Below, piece after piece: positions 46,427-56,258 of a DNA stretch of 64,000 bases (within the stretch, counting starts at the first letter, position 1; every line of letters starts with the position of its first letter). Location: positions 1 to 64,000 of the forward strand of contig NZ_JBAHUR010000002.1 of NCBI RefSeq assembly GCF_036689815.1, given 5' to 3'. This DNA comes from Magnetovibrio sp. PR-2. GTDB lineage: Bacteria > Pseudomonadota > Alphaproteobacteria > Rhodospirillales > Magnetovibrionaceae. Both the position numbers and the translations under genes were made by a program. The notes beneath the pieces are model-generated. The model ran no database searches. It had not been told where the DNA came from and saw nothing but the letters and a program-made list of their open reading frames with translations.

Positions 46427-46633
46427 CTACATCCGAGCCCTGTGCTGCGCGATGTAGATCAAGCCGTTCCACATCACAAACACCATCAAAGCCAGGCCGA
46501 TCAGCCCCGTGATGGCGGTGCAGTTGGTGTCTTCAACACGCAGGCACGAAATAAACACCACCAAGTCGACGATGGACAAGGCCCCGCCAGCGGTGGCTTT
46601 GATTAATCTGGGGTTCTTCCAGTTCAGCTTCAT
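46427..46633 (-). CDS. Small two-helix membrane protein, unknown
   Basis: A 68-residue protein with two hydrophobic segments (about 15-31 and 41-60) and two cysteines between them (ISCLRVEDTNCTAI), which could form a periplasmic disulfide. The ATG at 46633 is preferred because AGGTGTGAG lies just upstream; the frame from 46690 adds an unlikely Cys-rich start. It is convergent with YchJ. Confidence 0.6.
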   Translation of the reverse strand: MKLNWKNPRLIKATAGGALSIVDLVVFISCLRVEDTNCTAITGLIGLALMVFVMWNGLIYIAQHRARM

Positions 46634-46691
46634 GGACTCACACCTGCATTCTGTGCACACTCGCCCCAGTATATAGACAACTGGGTTCAAA

Positions 46692-47453
46692 ATGGATCGT
46701 CATTTTAACTGCACTGCGTGTGGAAAATGTTGCCAAGGGTGGCTGCCGCTGACCATCCCCGATGCCTTAGCCCATGCGGACCGATTTCCCTTGTTCATCA
46801 TGTGGAGCCCGGTGCGCCAAGGGGGCAAATCCTTCGCCCGGACTGAAGAGCTGGGCGTGACGGTCCAGTTGAAAAAGAAAAAACACGCTGCTGTGCGCAT
46901 GACGCCGTTTTCCTATGTCCCCAGCGGTGTGAACTGCCCGGCTCTGTTGCCCGACGGTCTGTGCGCCGTACACGAGACCAAGCCTCAGCGCTGTCGCACC
47001 ATGCCTCTGTCGGGTGCCCGCGCAGAAGACGACCAAGGTGATCTGCTGATCCCCAAGGCAGGCTGGACCTGCGACATCACCGAAAACGCGCCATTGGTGT
47101 ATCAAAACAAATCCATTGTCGAACGAACCGAGTATGAGGCTGAACTCAGCGCCTTGAAAGCCGATGCAACGACACTTAAGGCCTACGGCGAATTTATGTT
47201 GGCGGGAAACCCCAAAGTGCGTATGGACGTGGAAAAGATGGCGAATAACCCGCGCGGCGGACATGTGGTGGTGAATTTCTCAACCCTCACCCCCCGCCTG
47301 CCCCAAGTCGACATGTTCGCGTTTGCCAAGCTCCAACTCCCCATCATGGAAGACTTTGCACAACGCACCCAAAGTGTGGCGGAGCTCGCCAAAGACCACG
47401 CCCGCTACCGCGCGTGTGCGGACGCGTACCGCCGCATGCTCGATCAGGCGTGA
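46692..47453 (+). CDS. YkgJ family cysteine-cluster protein
   Basis: A 253-residue soluble protein beginning with the family motif FNCTACGKCCQGW; further cysteines appear in NCPALLPDGLCAVHETKPQRC. The motif binds a zinc or iron-sulfur centre; the function is unknown. Its stop overlaps the end of the convergent ATPase gene by 10 bp. Confidence 0.85.
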   Translation: MDRHFNCTACGKCCQGWLPLTIPDALAHADRFPLFIMWSPVRQGGKSFARTEELGVTVQLKKKKHAAVRMTPFSYVPSGVNCPALLPDGLCAVHETKPQRCRTMPLSGARAEDDQGDLLIPKAGWTCDITENAPLVYQNKSIVERTEYEAELSALKADATTLKAYGEFMLAGNPKVRMDVEKMANNPRGGHVVVNFSTLTPRLPQVDMFAFAKLQLPIMEDFAQRTQSVAELAKDHARYRACADAYRRMLDQA

Positions 47454-50167
47454 TTTCGACGGAACAGAGCTTTTTCAAGCTCGACCAAAAACAACACGCT
47501 GGAAGACACCAAAACAATCTTCAACCAGTCCGTCCAGCCAATGGCTTGAGTACCAAACAGAGTTTGCAGGGGCGTTAAATACGTAAAGCCCAGTTGGAAC
47601 ACCACCAACACCGCAATCGCCATCAGAACATAACGATTGCCAAACAGCCCGTTCATATTGAGGACTGGGGCCGTGATAAAACGTGCATTGAACAGATAGA
47701 AAATTTCGAAATAAATCAGTGTGTTGACGGCGATTGTTCGCGCACGCTCTACACTGGCACCGTTTTCCATTTCCCAAATGAAGAACCCAAACGTGCCGAT
47801 CAGCAAGATGATCGACACAAACATGATGCGCCACACAAACAACGGGCCCAAGACAGGCTCGTCACGTCCCCTAGGTGAGCGGCGCATGATGTCTGCTTCC
47901 GGTGGTTCAAACGCCAAAGACAGCGCCAATGTCACCGCTGTGATCATGTTCACCCACAAAATTTGCAGCGCCGTCAGAGGGAGCTCTTCAAAACCGACCA
48001 TGACGGCCGCAAGAATGGCTAAGGCTTCACCGCCGTTGGTGGGCAGAATGAACAAGATCGCTTTGCGGATGTTGTCGTAAACCGTGCGGCCTTCTTCAAC
48101 AGCATTGGCAATGGACGCAAAGTTATCGTCCGCCAACACCATTTCAGAGGCTTCTTTGGCCGCCTCGGTCCCCTTTTCACCCATGGCAATGCCCACATCG
48201 GCGCGTTTGAGCGCGGGTGCGTCGTTGACCCCGTCCCCGGTCATGGCCACGGTCAAGTCTTGGGCTTGCAAGGCGCTCACCAGACGCAGTTTGTGTTCCG
48301 GGCTGACCCGGGCAAAGACGTTGATGTCTAAAACGCGCTGGGACAGCTGCGCGTCGTCCAGCTCCTCTAACGCGACCCCCGTCAGGGTTTCGTTGGGGTT
48401 GTGCAAATCCAACTGCCGCGCAATGGCTGAGGCTGTCGCCCGGTGATCCCCTGTGATCATCTTCACCAAGATGCCTGCGCTCTTGCAGGTCTTGACGGCC
48501 TCAATCGCTGCGTTGCGCGGCGGGTCAATGAAGCCAAACAACCCCAACAGGACCAAGCCGTTGTCCACGTCTTGGAAATTCAGCTCCGTTTGACGCGACA
48601 CCCCGGATTTGGTCGCAATGGCTAAGACCCGTTGCCCCCGCCCGGCAAGCTGATTGATCCGTTCATGCCACGCGTCTTTATCCAAAGCCGCCACCCCGCT
48701 TGGGGTGCGGACCTGTTTGCACTTGTTCAACACAATTTCCGGCGCACCTTTGACAAAGATATGCGCATCCCCAGCGTGACTGTGGTGCAACGTCGCCATG
48801 AACTTGTGTTCGGATTCAAACGGGATCAAGTCGGTGCGGGGGAATTGTTGGTTAAGGGCGTCCGGTTCTAGCCCGGCTTTGTCACCCGCAATCAACAACG
48901 CCCCTTCCATGGGATCGCCCTCCACCGACCACTGTCCCGGCTGTTGGACCATGCGGGTGTCGTTGCACAGCGCGGCGGCGCGTAAGGTCTCCTGCAAGAC
49001 TTGAAAATCCGCAGCGTCCACATCTTGGCCGTCCATTTCAAAACCGCCATGGGGGTCGTAGCCCGTACCGCTGACACCGAAGCTATGACCCGCTGTCACA
49101 ATGGTGCGCACCGTCATTTCATTTCGGGTCAAAGTCCCGGTCTTGTCCGAGCAAATCACATTGACTTCGCCCAGCGTCTCAACTGCGGGCAGCCTGCGCA
49201 CAATGGCGTTTCTTGCGGCCATGCGCTGCACACCGATGGCCAAGGTGATGGTCATAATGGCAGGTAGACCTTCGGGGATCGCCGCCACGGACAAGCCGAC
49301 CGCCGCCATGAACATCTGTGTGGCGGTATAGTCCTGCACCAACACACCATAAACAAACGTTGCCCCCGCAATGGTCAAAATCGCCCCGGTCAGCCACATG
49401 CCAAAACGCGCCATTTGGGTCAGCAGCGGCGTGATGAGCTGTTGCACATTGGCGACCAAAGTGCTGATTTGGCCCAATTCGGTGTTTACGCCCGTTCCGA
49501 TCACCACCCCTGCCCCTTGGCCCGACGTCACCAGCGTGCCGGAAAAGGCCATAGACGTGCGATCGCCCAAGACGGTTTCGGTGTCTAAGGCTTCAACGCC
49601 TTTTTCCACAGGAACGGATTCACCCGTAAGTGCGGCTTCTTGGACCATTAGCCCTTTGGTGCGAAACAGCCGCAGGTCGGCAGGCACGCGATCGCCCGAC
49701 TGCAACACCACAACATCGCCAGGCACCAAGTCCACCGCGTCTACGGTTTGACGCTGTCCGGAACGCAAAACCATAGCCTGGGGTGACAGCATCAGACGGA
49801 TAGCGCGCAATGCATTTTCCGCCTTACCTTCCTGCACAAAGCCAATGATGGCGTTGATCAGCACCACGCCCACAATGACGGCCGTATCTAACCAGTGGTC
49901 CAACACGGCCGTGGTCAGCGCCGCGCCCAGCAACACGTAGATCAAGACGTTGTGAAACTGGGCAAAGAACCGGAAAAACGGATGCGTCGGCTTGACGTCT
50001 GGCAGCTTATTGGGGCCATGGCGCGCGAGACGTTCGGCGATAACGGCTTTGTCCAAGCCATGCTCAGAGGTTTCGAGCCGCTTGAACACATCGGCAGGGC
50101 TTTGGGCGTGCCAAATCACGCCGTTTGGGGGTTTTTGCGGGGGGTAATGGGCGCAATTCATAGGCAT
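47444..50167 (-). CDS. P2-type cation-transporting ATPase
   Basis: A 907-residue P-type ATPase of normal length. The phosphorylation site is SDKTGTLT, TM4 carries PEGLPA, the actuator has TGES, and the hinge has TGDGVNDAPAL. Ten or so membrane helices are expected, with a hydrophilic N-terminal regulatory domain of the cation_ATPase_N type. PEGLP resembles calcium pumps, but the TM6 segment is WVNMITAVTLAL, lacking the Asp of the NxxTD calcium site. Ion specificity is therefore uncertain (Ca2+, Na+ or Mg2+ possible). Confidence 0.88.
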   Translation of the reverse strand: MPMNCAHYPPQKPPNGVIWHAQSPADVFKRLETSEHGLDKAVIAERLARHGPNKLPDVKPTHPFFRFFAQFHNVLIYVLLGAALTTAVLDHWLDTAVIVGVVLINAIIGFVQEGKAENALRAIRLMLSPQAMVLRSGQRQTVDAVDLVPGDVVVLQSGDRVPADLRLFRTKGLMVQEAALTGESVPVEKGVEALDTETVLGDRTSMAFSGTLVTSGQGAGVVIGTGVNTELGQISTLVANVQQLITPLLTQMARFGMWLTGAILTIAGATFVYGVLVQDYTATQMFMAAVGLSVAAIPEGLPAIMTITLAIGVQRMAARNAIVRRLPAVETLGEVNVICSDKTGTLTRNEMTVRTIVTAGHSFGVSGTGYDPHGGFEMDGQDVDAADFQVLQETLRAAALCNDTRMVQQPGQWSVEGDPMEGALLIAGDKAGLEPDALNQQFPRTDLIPFESEHKFMATLHHSHAGDAHIFVKGAPEIVLNKCKQVRTPSGVAALDKDAWHERINQLAGRGQRVLAIATKSGVSRQTELNFQDVDNGLVLLGLFGFIDPPRNAAIEAVKTCKSAGILVKMITGDHRATASAIARQLDLHNPNETLTGVALEELDDAQLSQRVLDINVFARVSPEHKLRLVSALQAQDLTVAMTGDGVNDAPALKRADVGIAMGEKGTEAAKEASEMVLADDNFASIANAVEEGRTVYDNIRKAILFILPTNGGEALAILAAVMVGFEELPLTALQILWVNMITAVTLALSLAFEPPEADIMRRSPRGRDEPVLGPLFVWRIMFVSIILLIGTFGFFIWEMENGASVERARTIAVNTLIYFEIFYLFNARFITAPVLNMNGLFGNRYVLMAIAVLVVFQLGFTYLTPLQTLFGTQAIGWTDWLKIVLVSSSVLFLVELEKALFRRNHA

Positions 50168-50246
50168 AAGAAGCCTCCGAAACCCAAAAGAGTGAAGTCC
50201 CTCTGCCTTTAATTATTCCACCGAAGTCCAGTCGGGAAAAGCAAAA

Positions 50247-50627
50247 TCAGCCGTCGTCCAAGACCTTCAAAGCGTCCGTAGGGTCTTCATCTTCCAAGCG
50301 GCGCTGTTCGGGGGTTGGCGCGCCCGCTTCCAAATAGCGCTCGACCCGTTCGATCCGGTTTTGTTTGATCTTTTGGATCACGTCCATAAGCTTTTCGCGG
50401 GCGTTTTCATTGCCCGATTGCAGCAATTCGTCGATGGCTGCGCTGAATTTTTCGCGGTACGGCGGGTCTTCTTCGCGGATGAACAGTGAATTCACAATTA
50501 CATGGGCACACCGGGCCAAAGCCTCAGTCGAGCGGGTCGACGTCACAAAATGGATCAATCCCGTGGTTTCGTCTTCAAACACGGTTTCCCAATCGACGGT
50601 GCCGTCTTCGCGATGCGGCCAGCTCAT
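50247..50627 (-). CDS. Conserved hypothetical soluble protein
   Basis: A 126-residue acidic, helical protein (begins MSWPHREDGTVDWETVFEDE, ends DPTDALKVLDDG). No known motif, signal peptide or membrane segment. Divergent from mazG, with a 71-bp shared promoter region. Function unknown. Confidence 0.7.
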   Translation of the reverse strand: MSWPHREDGTVDWETVFEDETTGLIHFVTSTRSTEALARCAHVIVNSLFIREEDPPYREKFSAAIDELLQSGNENAREKLMDVIQKIKQNRIERVERYLEAGAPTPEQRRLEDEDPTDALKVLDDG

Positions 50628-50698
50628 GCGGCTATCTCCTCTTCTTTTTCACGATTCGGATATTAGCATTATGCGGCTGCTCAGGCATAATCAGGTTC

Positions 50699-51541
50699 AT
50701 GACCGATTCTTCTCGTCCACTCCCGTCTGCCAACTTAGAAGGCTTGTTGGAACTGATGGCGCAGTTGCGCGCGCCCGACGGGGGATGCCCTTGGGATTTG
50801 GAACAAACCTTCGCCACCATTGCGCCGCACACCATTGAAGAAGCTTACGAAGTCGCCGACGCCATTGATTCCTTGAATCGGGGGGGTGACATGGCACATT
50901 TGAAGGACGAGCTGGGCGATTTGCTGTTCCAAGTGGTGTTTTATGCCCAGATGGCCAAAGAACAAGGCGATTTCGACTTTCACGACATCGCCGCCGCCAT
51001 CACGCAAAAAATGATCCGCCGCCACCCCCATGTGTTCGGCGAGCAGTCCGGCATTGACAGCGCCGACGACCAAACGGTGAATTGGGAAGCCCTGAAAGAA
51101 CAAGAACGCAAGGCCAAAGCCGAAAATGCCGAAGAACCCCACGGCGTTCTGGACGACGTCAGCCACGGCTATCCGGCCTTGATGCGCGCCAACAAGTTGC
51201 AAAAACGCGCCGCGCGTGTGGGCTTCGATTGGCCCGACACCCTGCCCGTCATCGACAAAATCCACGAAGAAATCGACGAAGTCAAAGCCGAGATCGACAG
51301 TGGCGACCGAGAGGCCTTGGAGGCTGAGCTTGGCGATTTGCTGTTTGCGTGTGTGAATTTGGCGCGCAAAACCGGGATTGATCCCGAAACCGCGCTGCGA
51401 TCGGCCAATTCAAAGTTCGAAACCCGCTTCAAACATATCGAACACACGCTTTGGGACCAGGGCAAAGAGGTTCAAGAGACACCCTTGGACGAACTTGACC
51501 GTTTGTGGAACGAAGCCAAATCTTTGCAAAAAGAAACTTGA
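50699..51541 (+). CDS. mazG: Nucleoside triphosphate pyrophosphohydrolase MazG
   Basis: A 280-residue protein with two MazG domains. CPWDLEQTFATIAPHTIEEAYEVADAI and ELGDLLFQVVF mark the first, and a similar EEIDEVKAE ... ELGDLLFACVN pair marks the second. It hydrolyses NTPs to NMPs and can clear aberrant nucleotides. The ATG at 50699 follows CAGG and starts the family sequence; the longer frame from 50486 is antisense shadow. Confidence 0.93.
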   Translation: MTDSSRPLPSANLEGLLELMAQLRAPDGGCPWDLEQTFATIAPHTIEEAYEVADAIDSLNRGGDMAHLKDELGDLLFQVVFYAQMAKEQGDFDFHDIAAAITQKMIRRHPHVFGEQSGIDSADDQTVNWEALKEQERKAKAENAEEPHGVLDDVSHGYPALMRANKLQKRAARVGFDWPDTLPVIDKIHEEIDEVKAEIDSGDREALEAELGDLLFACVNLARKTGIDPETALRSANSKFETRFKHIEHTLWDQGKEVQETPLDELDRLWNEAKSLQKET

Positions 51542-51563
51542 GATTGGTGAGAAACCCGCCATC

Positions 51564-52202
51564 ATGGGACTTATGATTTCAAATACTTTCAAACGCGTTG
51601 CCACAAAGACCGCCACCTTGGGCTTAGCCGCCATGGTCCTGGCGTCGTGCTACCTGCCTTCGCGCTTCGATGCCGAAATCGAAGTGGACCGGGCGGGCTA
51701 TTATTCCATGATCTTCGACGGCTATATGGCCGATGTGTATCTGTTCGACGGGCTGCGCAAAGGCAAGATCAGCCGCGCGGAAGAAAAAGAAAAAATCGCC
51801 GTCATCGAACGCGATTTCTCTAGAGACGCCAATACGCAAGAGTTTCAGTACTACCGCGAAGGCCATTTCCGTGTGAAGTGGGAGCGCAAAGGCGATCTGC
51901 TGAAAGCCAAAACGGTCACATTTTTGCGCCGAAATGAGCTGATCTTACAGCTGAAATATGTGGCGAATTCGGGCTATGTGGTGTTGGAAGGCAAATCCAT
52001 CAAGCAGGAAAACCGCAAACGCATTTACGACATGGGCCTGAACATGCAAGGCACCATCCGCGTCAAAACCGATATGCCGATCAAAAGCCACAACGCGACG
52101 ATCGAAAAGAAAGACCCCAAGGACCCACGCTACAAGTGGCTGTCTTGGGACATCGAAAGCATCATGAGCCCCCGCCCCCGCGCGGTCTTTATCATCGAAT
52201 AA
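51564..52202 (+). CDS. Lipoprotein of unknown function
   Basis: A 212-residue lipoprotein. The signal peptide ends in the lipobox LASC (near residue 31, MVLASCYLPSRFD). The mature part is beta-rich with a repeated strand pattern and no catalytic motif. ATG codons at 51564 and 51573 are both possible. It lies 22 bp after mazG on the same strand and is followed by a strong terminator. Confidence 0.75.
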   Translation: MGLMISNTFKRVATKTATLGLAAMVLASCYLPSRFDAEIEVDRAGYYSMIFDGYMADVYLFDGLRKGKISRAEEKEKIAVIERDFSRDANTQEFQYYREGHFRVKWERKGDLLKAKTVTFLRRNELILQLKYVANSGYVVLEGKSIKQENRKRIYDMGLNMQGTIRVKTDMPIKSHNATIEKKDPKDPRYKWLSWDIESIMSPRPRAVFIIE

Positions 52203-52232
52203 AAAAAGGGCCCCAAACCAGGGGCCCTTTTT
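52201..52232. terminator. Bidirectional terminator between lipoprotein and chemoreceptor genes
   Basis: AAAAAGGGCCCC and GGGGCCCTTTTT flank a 6-nt loop. T-tracts on both strands let it serve the lipoprotein gene (plus) and the chemoreceptor gene (minus). Confidence 0.9.
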
Positions 52233-52250
52233 CGTGATGCGTCTGCGTGT

Positions 52251-53936
52251 TTATGCCGAACGCACATCCGCAAGGAACGTGCTCACCGTGCTTTTCAGCA
52301 TTTCCGACTGGCGTGATAGCTCACCAGATGCCGACAACACCTGGCTGGCTGCACTGCCCGTTTCGCTGGCGCCGCGCGTCACTTCGGTGATGGAGCCTGA
52401 GACCTCTTGCGTGCCTTGGGCTGCTTGTTCGACATTGCGTGCAATCTCAGACGTCGCGGCCCCCTGTTCTTCAACAGCAGCCGCAATGGCGGACGAGATC
52501 TCGTTAATTTGGTTTATGATCCCACCGATGGAGCCAATTGCAGCAACCGCATCTTGCGTCGCCCCTTGGATCCCGCCGATGTGGCTGGAAATCTCTTCCG
52601 TCGCTTTGGCCGTTTGGTTGGCGAGGTTTTTGACCTCTGACGCCACAACCGCAAAGCCTTTACCCGCTTCACCCGCACGCGCTGCTTCAATGGTCGCGTT
52701 CAAGGCCAACAGGTTGGTCTGATCGGCAATGTCCGTGATCAAGGCCACCACTTCGCCGATTTTGTTGGCCGCGTCCGCCAAACCTTGGACCTTAGTGTTG
52801 GCGCCGTCCACTTCTGACACCGCTGTACCTGCGATTTGTGTGGATTGGGCAACTTGGCGCGAAATTTCGGAAATGGAGCTCGACAGCTCTTCCGCTGCCG
52901 ACGCAACGGTCTGCACATTGGCGGACGCTTGTTCCGAAGCGCTCGCAACGCCCGTGGACAGTTGCATGGTTTGGTCCGCCGTTCCCGTCATGGACTGGGA
53001 CGAAGATTGCAGCTCCGTCGCGGCGGACGAGACCGTTTCAATCATCCCAGCCGCGTCGGAATCAAACCGTTGTGTCAGATCCATAATGCGCTGAGCACGG
53101 GCTTTGCGACGCTCTTCGTCTGCTTTTTGCTCCTCAGCCAGTTGGTCGGCACGGATCATAGATTGTTTGAACACATCCACGGCACCTGCCATACTGCCCA
53201 TTTCATCGCCACGGTCCATACCGGGGATTTCGACGCCATGATCGCCACCCGACAGGGTCACCATGGTTTTCGACAAAGCAGAAATGGGTTGGGTGATCGA
53301 GCGACCAATCAGCATGGACACGGCCACCACAGCCCCCACCACGACAATGAAGATAATGCCGAAGAACACGGCTTGGTTCATAAACGCTTGGTCCACGTCA
53401 TCAACGTAGACGCCCGTACCAATGACCCAGCCCCAGGGTTTAAAACCGGCGACATAGGAAATTTTTGGCTGGGGAGCATCTGCGCCAGGCTTTGGCCACA
53501 TGTACGGCACGTAGCCCGCCCCGTTGGCTTTAACTTCATCGACCATGGCAATGAACAGCTTCAGACCGTTGGGGTCTTTGACGTTACTAACATCCTTCCC
53601 GTTCAAGGCCGGTTTAATCGGATGCATCACCATTTGTGCATCCAGATTATTGATCCAGGCATAGTTTCCGCCGTCGTAGCGCATGAATTCGACCGCTTCT
53701 TTGGCCAAAACTTTGGCGTCTTCAACGCTAATTTCGCCGTTTTGGGCACGACTTTCGAAGTGCGAGACGATGGATAAGGACGATTCAACAATACTTTTGG
53801 TCTTTTGCTGACGGCTTTCCATCATTTCGGAGCGCAGAGACATCAACGAAATGACAAAAAAGGCCACCATGCCGGCGGCCACCAAAGCAACGATCAAGAG
53901 CAATTTTTTATTGATGGGGAGGTTTTGCAAATTCAT
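52251..53936 (-). CDS. Methyl-accepting chemotaxis protein with Cache sensor
   Basis: A 561-residue chemoreceptor. Membrane helices lie near residues 9-30 and 188-212. Between them is a periplasmic single-Cache domain ([25 protein letters not shown], then [13 protein letters not shown]). A HAMP domain and the signalling hairpin ([31 protein letters not shown]) follow. sCache_2 receptors often bind small organic acids. It stands alone without che genes in the window. Confidence 0.94.
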   Translation of the reverse strand: MNLQNLPINKKLLLIVALVAAGMVAFFVISLMSLRSEMMESRQQKTKSIVESSLSIVSHFESRAQNGEISVEDAKVLAKEAVEFMRYDGGNYAWINNLDAQMVMHPIKPALNGKDVSNVKDPNGLKLFIAMVDEVKANGAGYVPYMWPKPGADAPQPKISYVAGFKPWGWVIGTGVYVDDVDQAFMNQAVFFGIIFIVVVGAVVAVSMLIGRSITQPISALSKTMVTLSGGDHGVEIPGMDRGDEMGSMAGAVDVFKQSMIRADQLAEEQKADEERRKARAQRIMDLTQRFDSDAAGMIETVSSAATELQSSSQSMTGTADQTMQLSTGVASASEQASANVQTVASAAEELSSSISEISRQVAQSTQIAGTAVSEVDGANTKVQGLADAANKIGEVVALITDIADQTNLLALNATIEAARAGEAGKGFAVVASEVKNLANQTAKATEEISSHIGGIQGATQDAVAAIGSIGGIINQINEISSAIAAAVEEQGAATSEIARNVEQAAQGTQEVSGSITEVTRGASETGSAASQVLSASGELSRQSEMLKSTVSTFLADVRSA

Positions 53937-54089
53937 AGTCGCACCTAATAGTCATGTTCCACTCAACGATCCACGAAAGTGGTATCGGTGATGCTACATA
54001 ACACGAATTGTGCAGGTGCAACAGTAAATGCGCTGCAGCGCAAAAAAATGTTCAATTAATTGTAACTATTTGAACATAGAAGACAAAGG

Positions 54090-54968
54090 TTATGGCTTTT
54101 CATCATTTTGCCGCAATCGTTTGATCAGGCTAGATGTATCCCAGCGTCCACCGCCCATGGCTTGGACTTCTTTATAGAACTGATCAATCAAGGCGGTCAT
54201 GGGCATTTGAGAGCCGTTGTTGTCGGCTTCGCTGAGAACGATACCCAAATCCTTGCGCACCCAATCGACCGCAAAGCCAAAATCAAATTCATCATCGACC
54301 ATGGTGGTGCCCCGGTTGTCCATTTGCCAAGACTGTGCGGCCCCTTTGGAAATCACTTCAAGGACCTTTTTGGCATCCAACCCAGCACGAACAGCGAAAT
54401 TCAGACCTTCGGAAAGACCTTGAACCGTGGAGACGAAGCAAACTTGGTTCACCATTTTGGTGAGCTGACCAGAACCGCTGGGCCCCAGCAAAGTTACAGC
54501 TCTCGCAAAGCAATCAATGACGGGTTGAGCCGTGGCAAAGGCGTCTTCATCCCCACCGCACATAACGGTCAAGATTCCTTGCTGGGCGCCCGCTTCACCA
54601 CCCGACACAGGGGCGTCGATGAACGCAATGCCGCGTTCTTTGCCAGCTGCATAAAGTTCACGCGCCACTTCTGCGCTGGCCGTTGTGTTGTCGACGAAGA
54701 TGGTGTTTGGCGTCATGCCTTCAAACGCGCCGTTTTCGCCCAACACGACCGCGCGCAGATCATCGTCATTACCCACGCAGGCAAAAACGATGTCCGCACC
54801 TTTGGCGGCCTCGGCAGGGGTTTCTGCCATGCTCCCACCAAACTCTTCGGTCCAGGCGACGGCTTTGGCAGACGTGCGGTTGTAAACGGTGGTCTCATGG
54901 CCGCCTTTTTGCAGATAGCCAGCCATGTGGTAGCCCATCACGCCCAAACCAAGAAATGCGGTTTTCAT
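54090..54968 (-). CDS. 3-hydroxyisobutyrate dehydrogenase family oxidoreductase
   Basis: A 292-residue beta-hydroxyacid dehydrogenase. The Rossmann motif FLGLGVMGYHMAGYL starts the protein, the substrate loop DAPVSGGEAGAQQGTL-like segment (DAPVSGGEAGAQQGILT) is near 115-132, and the catalytic Lys lies in GSGQLTKMVNQ. Substrate could be hydroxyisobutyrate, tartronate semialdehyde or a related acid. AAGGAGT gives a strong ribosome site. It lies 12 bp behind the inositol-monophosphatase-family gene in one transcript. Confidence 0.9.
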   Translation of the reverse strand: MKTAFLGLGVMGYHMAGYLQKGGHETTVYNRTSAKAVAWTEEFGGSMAETPAEAAKGADIVFACVGNDDDLRAVVLGENGAFEGMTPNTIFVDNTTASAEVARELYAAGKERGIAFIDAPVSGGEAGAQQGILTVMCGGDEDAFATAQPVIDCFARAVTLLGPSGSGQLTKMVNQVCFVSTVQGLSEGLNFAVRAGLDAKKVLEVISKGAAQSWQMDNRGTTMVDDEFDFGFAVDWVRKDLGIVLSEADNNGSQMPMTALIDQFYKEVQAMGGGRWDTSSLIKRLRQNDEKP

Positions 54969-54980
54969 TACGTTTACTCC

Positions 54981-55808
54981 TTAAAATAAGGTCTGTTCCA
55001 GCACATCGAAGCTGGCTTCTGTGGGCGCGATGAACAGCTCGCCCCCTTTTGCGCCGTTGGCCGGTTGGTACGCAGTTTTCTTGCGGCGGTGGCGCGCATA
55101 GGCACCGATTTCGTCCATCATCAACTGCCCGGCGGCGTGATCCCAGGGATACAACGCCCCGCCGTAGTGAATGAAATGGAGCTTACCCACCAAAACGTCC
55201 AGGTATTCCCGCCCACAACAGTGGTGGCGGATGAGATGACGCGGCAAATCCGCCTCACCTTTGTCCATGCGCGCCTGAATTTTAGGACGCGTCTTGTCGC
55301 CCAAAGACCCGGTCATGTCCGAAACGCTTTGAGGTGGATCAAAGGATATGGCGCGACCGTTCAAAAACACACCTTCGCCGCGCTTCACCGTCGCACAAAC
55401 GTCGGCCACGGGATCCAAAATCCAGCCCATGAGGGTTTCGCCATTTTGGATCAAGGCGCAAATGGTGGTGAAACACGCCTTGCCCTGGGCGAAGTTGTTG
55501 GTGCCGTCCAAGGGATCGATGGTCCAAACCGGCTGCTCACCATGCAGACGGTCCAACACCGAAGCATCGCGAAAGGATTCCTCTTCGCCGACAAAAACGG
55601 ACCCGGGCAACAACTTTGCCAGACCTTCAATCATGCGGACCTCGGCTTCGAGATCGGCAATGGTCACCAAATCAGTGGGACGGGCTTTGGCCCTGATGTC
55701 GTGTTTGTGCAACTGACCAAAGCGTGAAAGAATTTCTTCTTTCGCGACCACGCGCATCAGTTCTTCCACATCCCGAATCAACTCTTCCATGAAGCGATCT
55801 TGGGTCAT
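54981..55808 (-). CDS. Inositol monophosphatase family protein
   Basis: A 275-residue metal-dependent phosphatase with GEEES (near 72), IDPLDGTNNFAQG (near 92-104) and WDHAAGQLM (near 222), the ligands of the IMPase/SuhB/HisN family. The real substrate may be inositol phosphate, histidinol phosphate or 3'-phosphoadenosine phosphate; the sequence does not decide. A GAGGG site precedes the ATG. Confidence 0.9.
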   Translation of the reverse strand: MTQDRFMEELIRDVEELMRVVAKEEILSRFGQLHKHDIRAKARPTDLVTIADLEAEVRMIEGLAKLLPGSVFVGEEESFRDASVLDRLHGEQPVWTIDPLDGTNNFAQGKACFTTICALIQNGETLMGWILDPVADVCATVKRGEGVFLNGRAISFDPPQSVSDMTGSLGDKTRPKIQARMDKGEADLPRHLIRHHCCGREYLDVLVGKLHFIHYGGALYPWDHAAGQLMMDEIGAYARHRRKKTAYQPANGAKGGELFIAPTEASFDVLEQTLF

Positions 55809-55846
55809 TCCAACCCTCGGGGCAAGTCCCGTAAACGGACTATGCT

Positions 55847-56110
55847 TCAGCTGTTGTCCCGCTCGCGTTTAAAGCCGGACTTGAGCGCATCGATGTACAA
55901 AAACGTGGTCGCGTCACGCTCGCTCTTTTGCAGCAGAGCTTTGAGGACATACGCGCAAAATGCAACGGCGTCGGCTTTGCCGTTGAGTTCAAAATGCTCC
56001 GAAATCTCGTTGAGATTTTCGTGTGTCGATTTATGCGCCATGACGTTCAGTTGCGATTTGACGAGCTTATGCTTCTCGCGCCATTTTCGCTGTGCTTGAG
56101 CACTGGCCAT
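55847..56110 (-). CDS. Small basic protein, possible DNA-binding, unknown
   Basis: An 87-residue soluble protein (MASAQAQRKWREKHKLVKSQ ... NSTH-type middle, ends KRERDNS). The strand-helix-helix order (LVKSQLNVMAHKSTHENLNEISEHF, then ADAVAFCAYVLKALLQ) resembles a ribbon-helix-helix fold, so a small regulator is possible. The ATG at 56110 follows GGAAGGGAAG; the frame from 56167 is rejected. It is upstream of the inositol-monophosphatase-family gene on the same strand, with 38 bp between. Confidence 0.6.
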   Translation of the reverse strand: MASAQAQRKWREKHKLVKSQLNVMAHKSTHENLNEISEHFELNGKADAVAFCAYVLKALLQKSERDATTFLYIDALKSGFKRERDNS

Positions 56111-56258
56111 GATCTTCCCTTCCAAGCTTTTGCTGTGATCGCCTTCGTTTTTTTGGCGATTCTCCACTCAGGATATCTACTAGGATATAAGAAGTGGTTA
56201 ACGCGAAACCTAAGGATTTCTGCGTGTTAGGCTGTAGCTTAGGATAAAATGTAGATAA

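Noticed and set aside
50486-50698. N-terminal extension of MazG
   Set aside because: The extension is antisense to the divergent hypothetical gene and does not match the MazG family.
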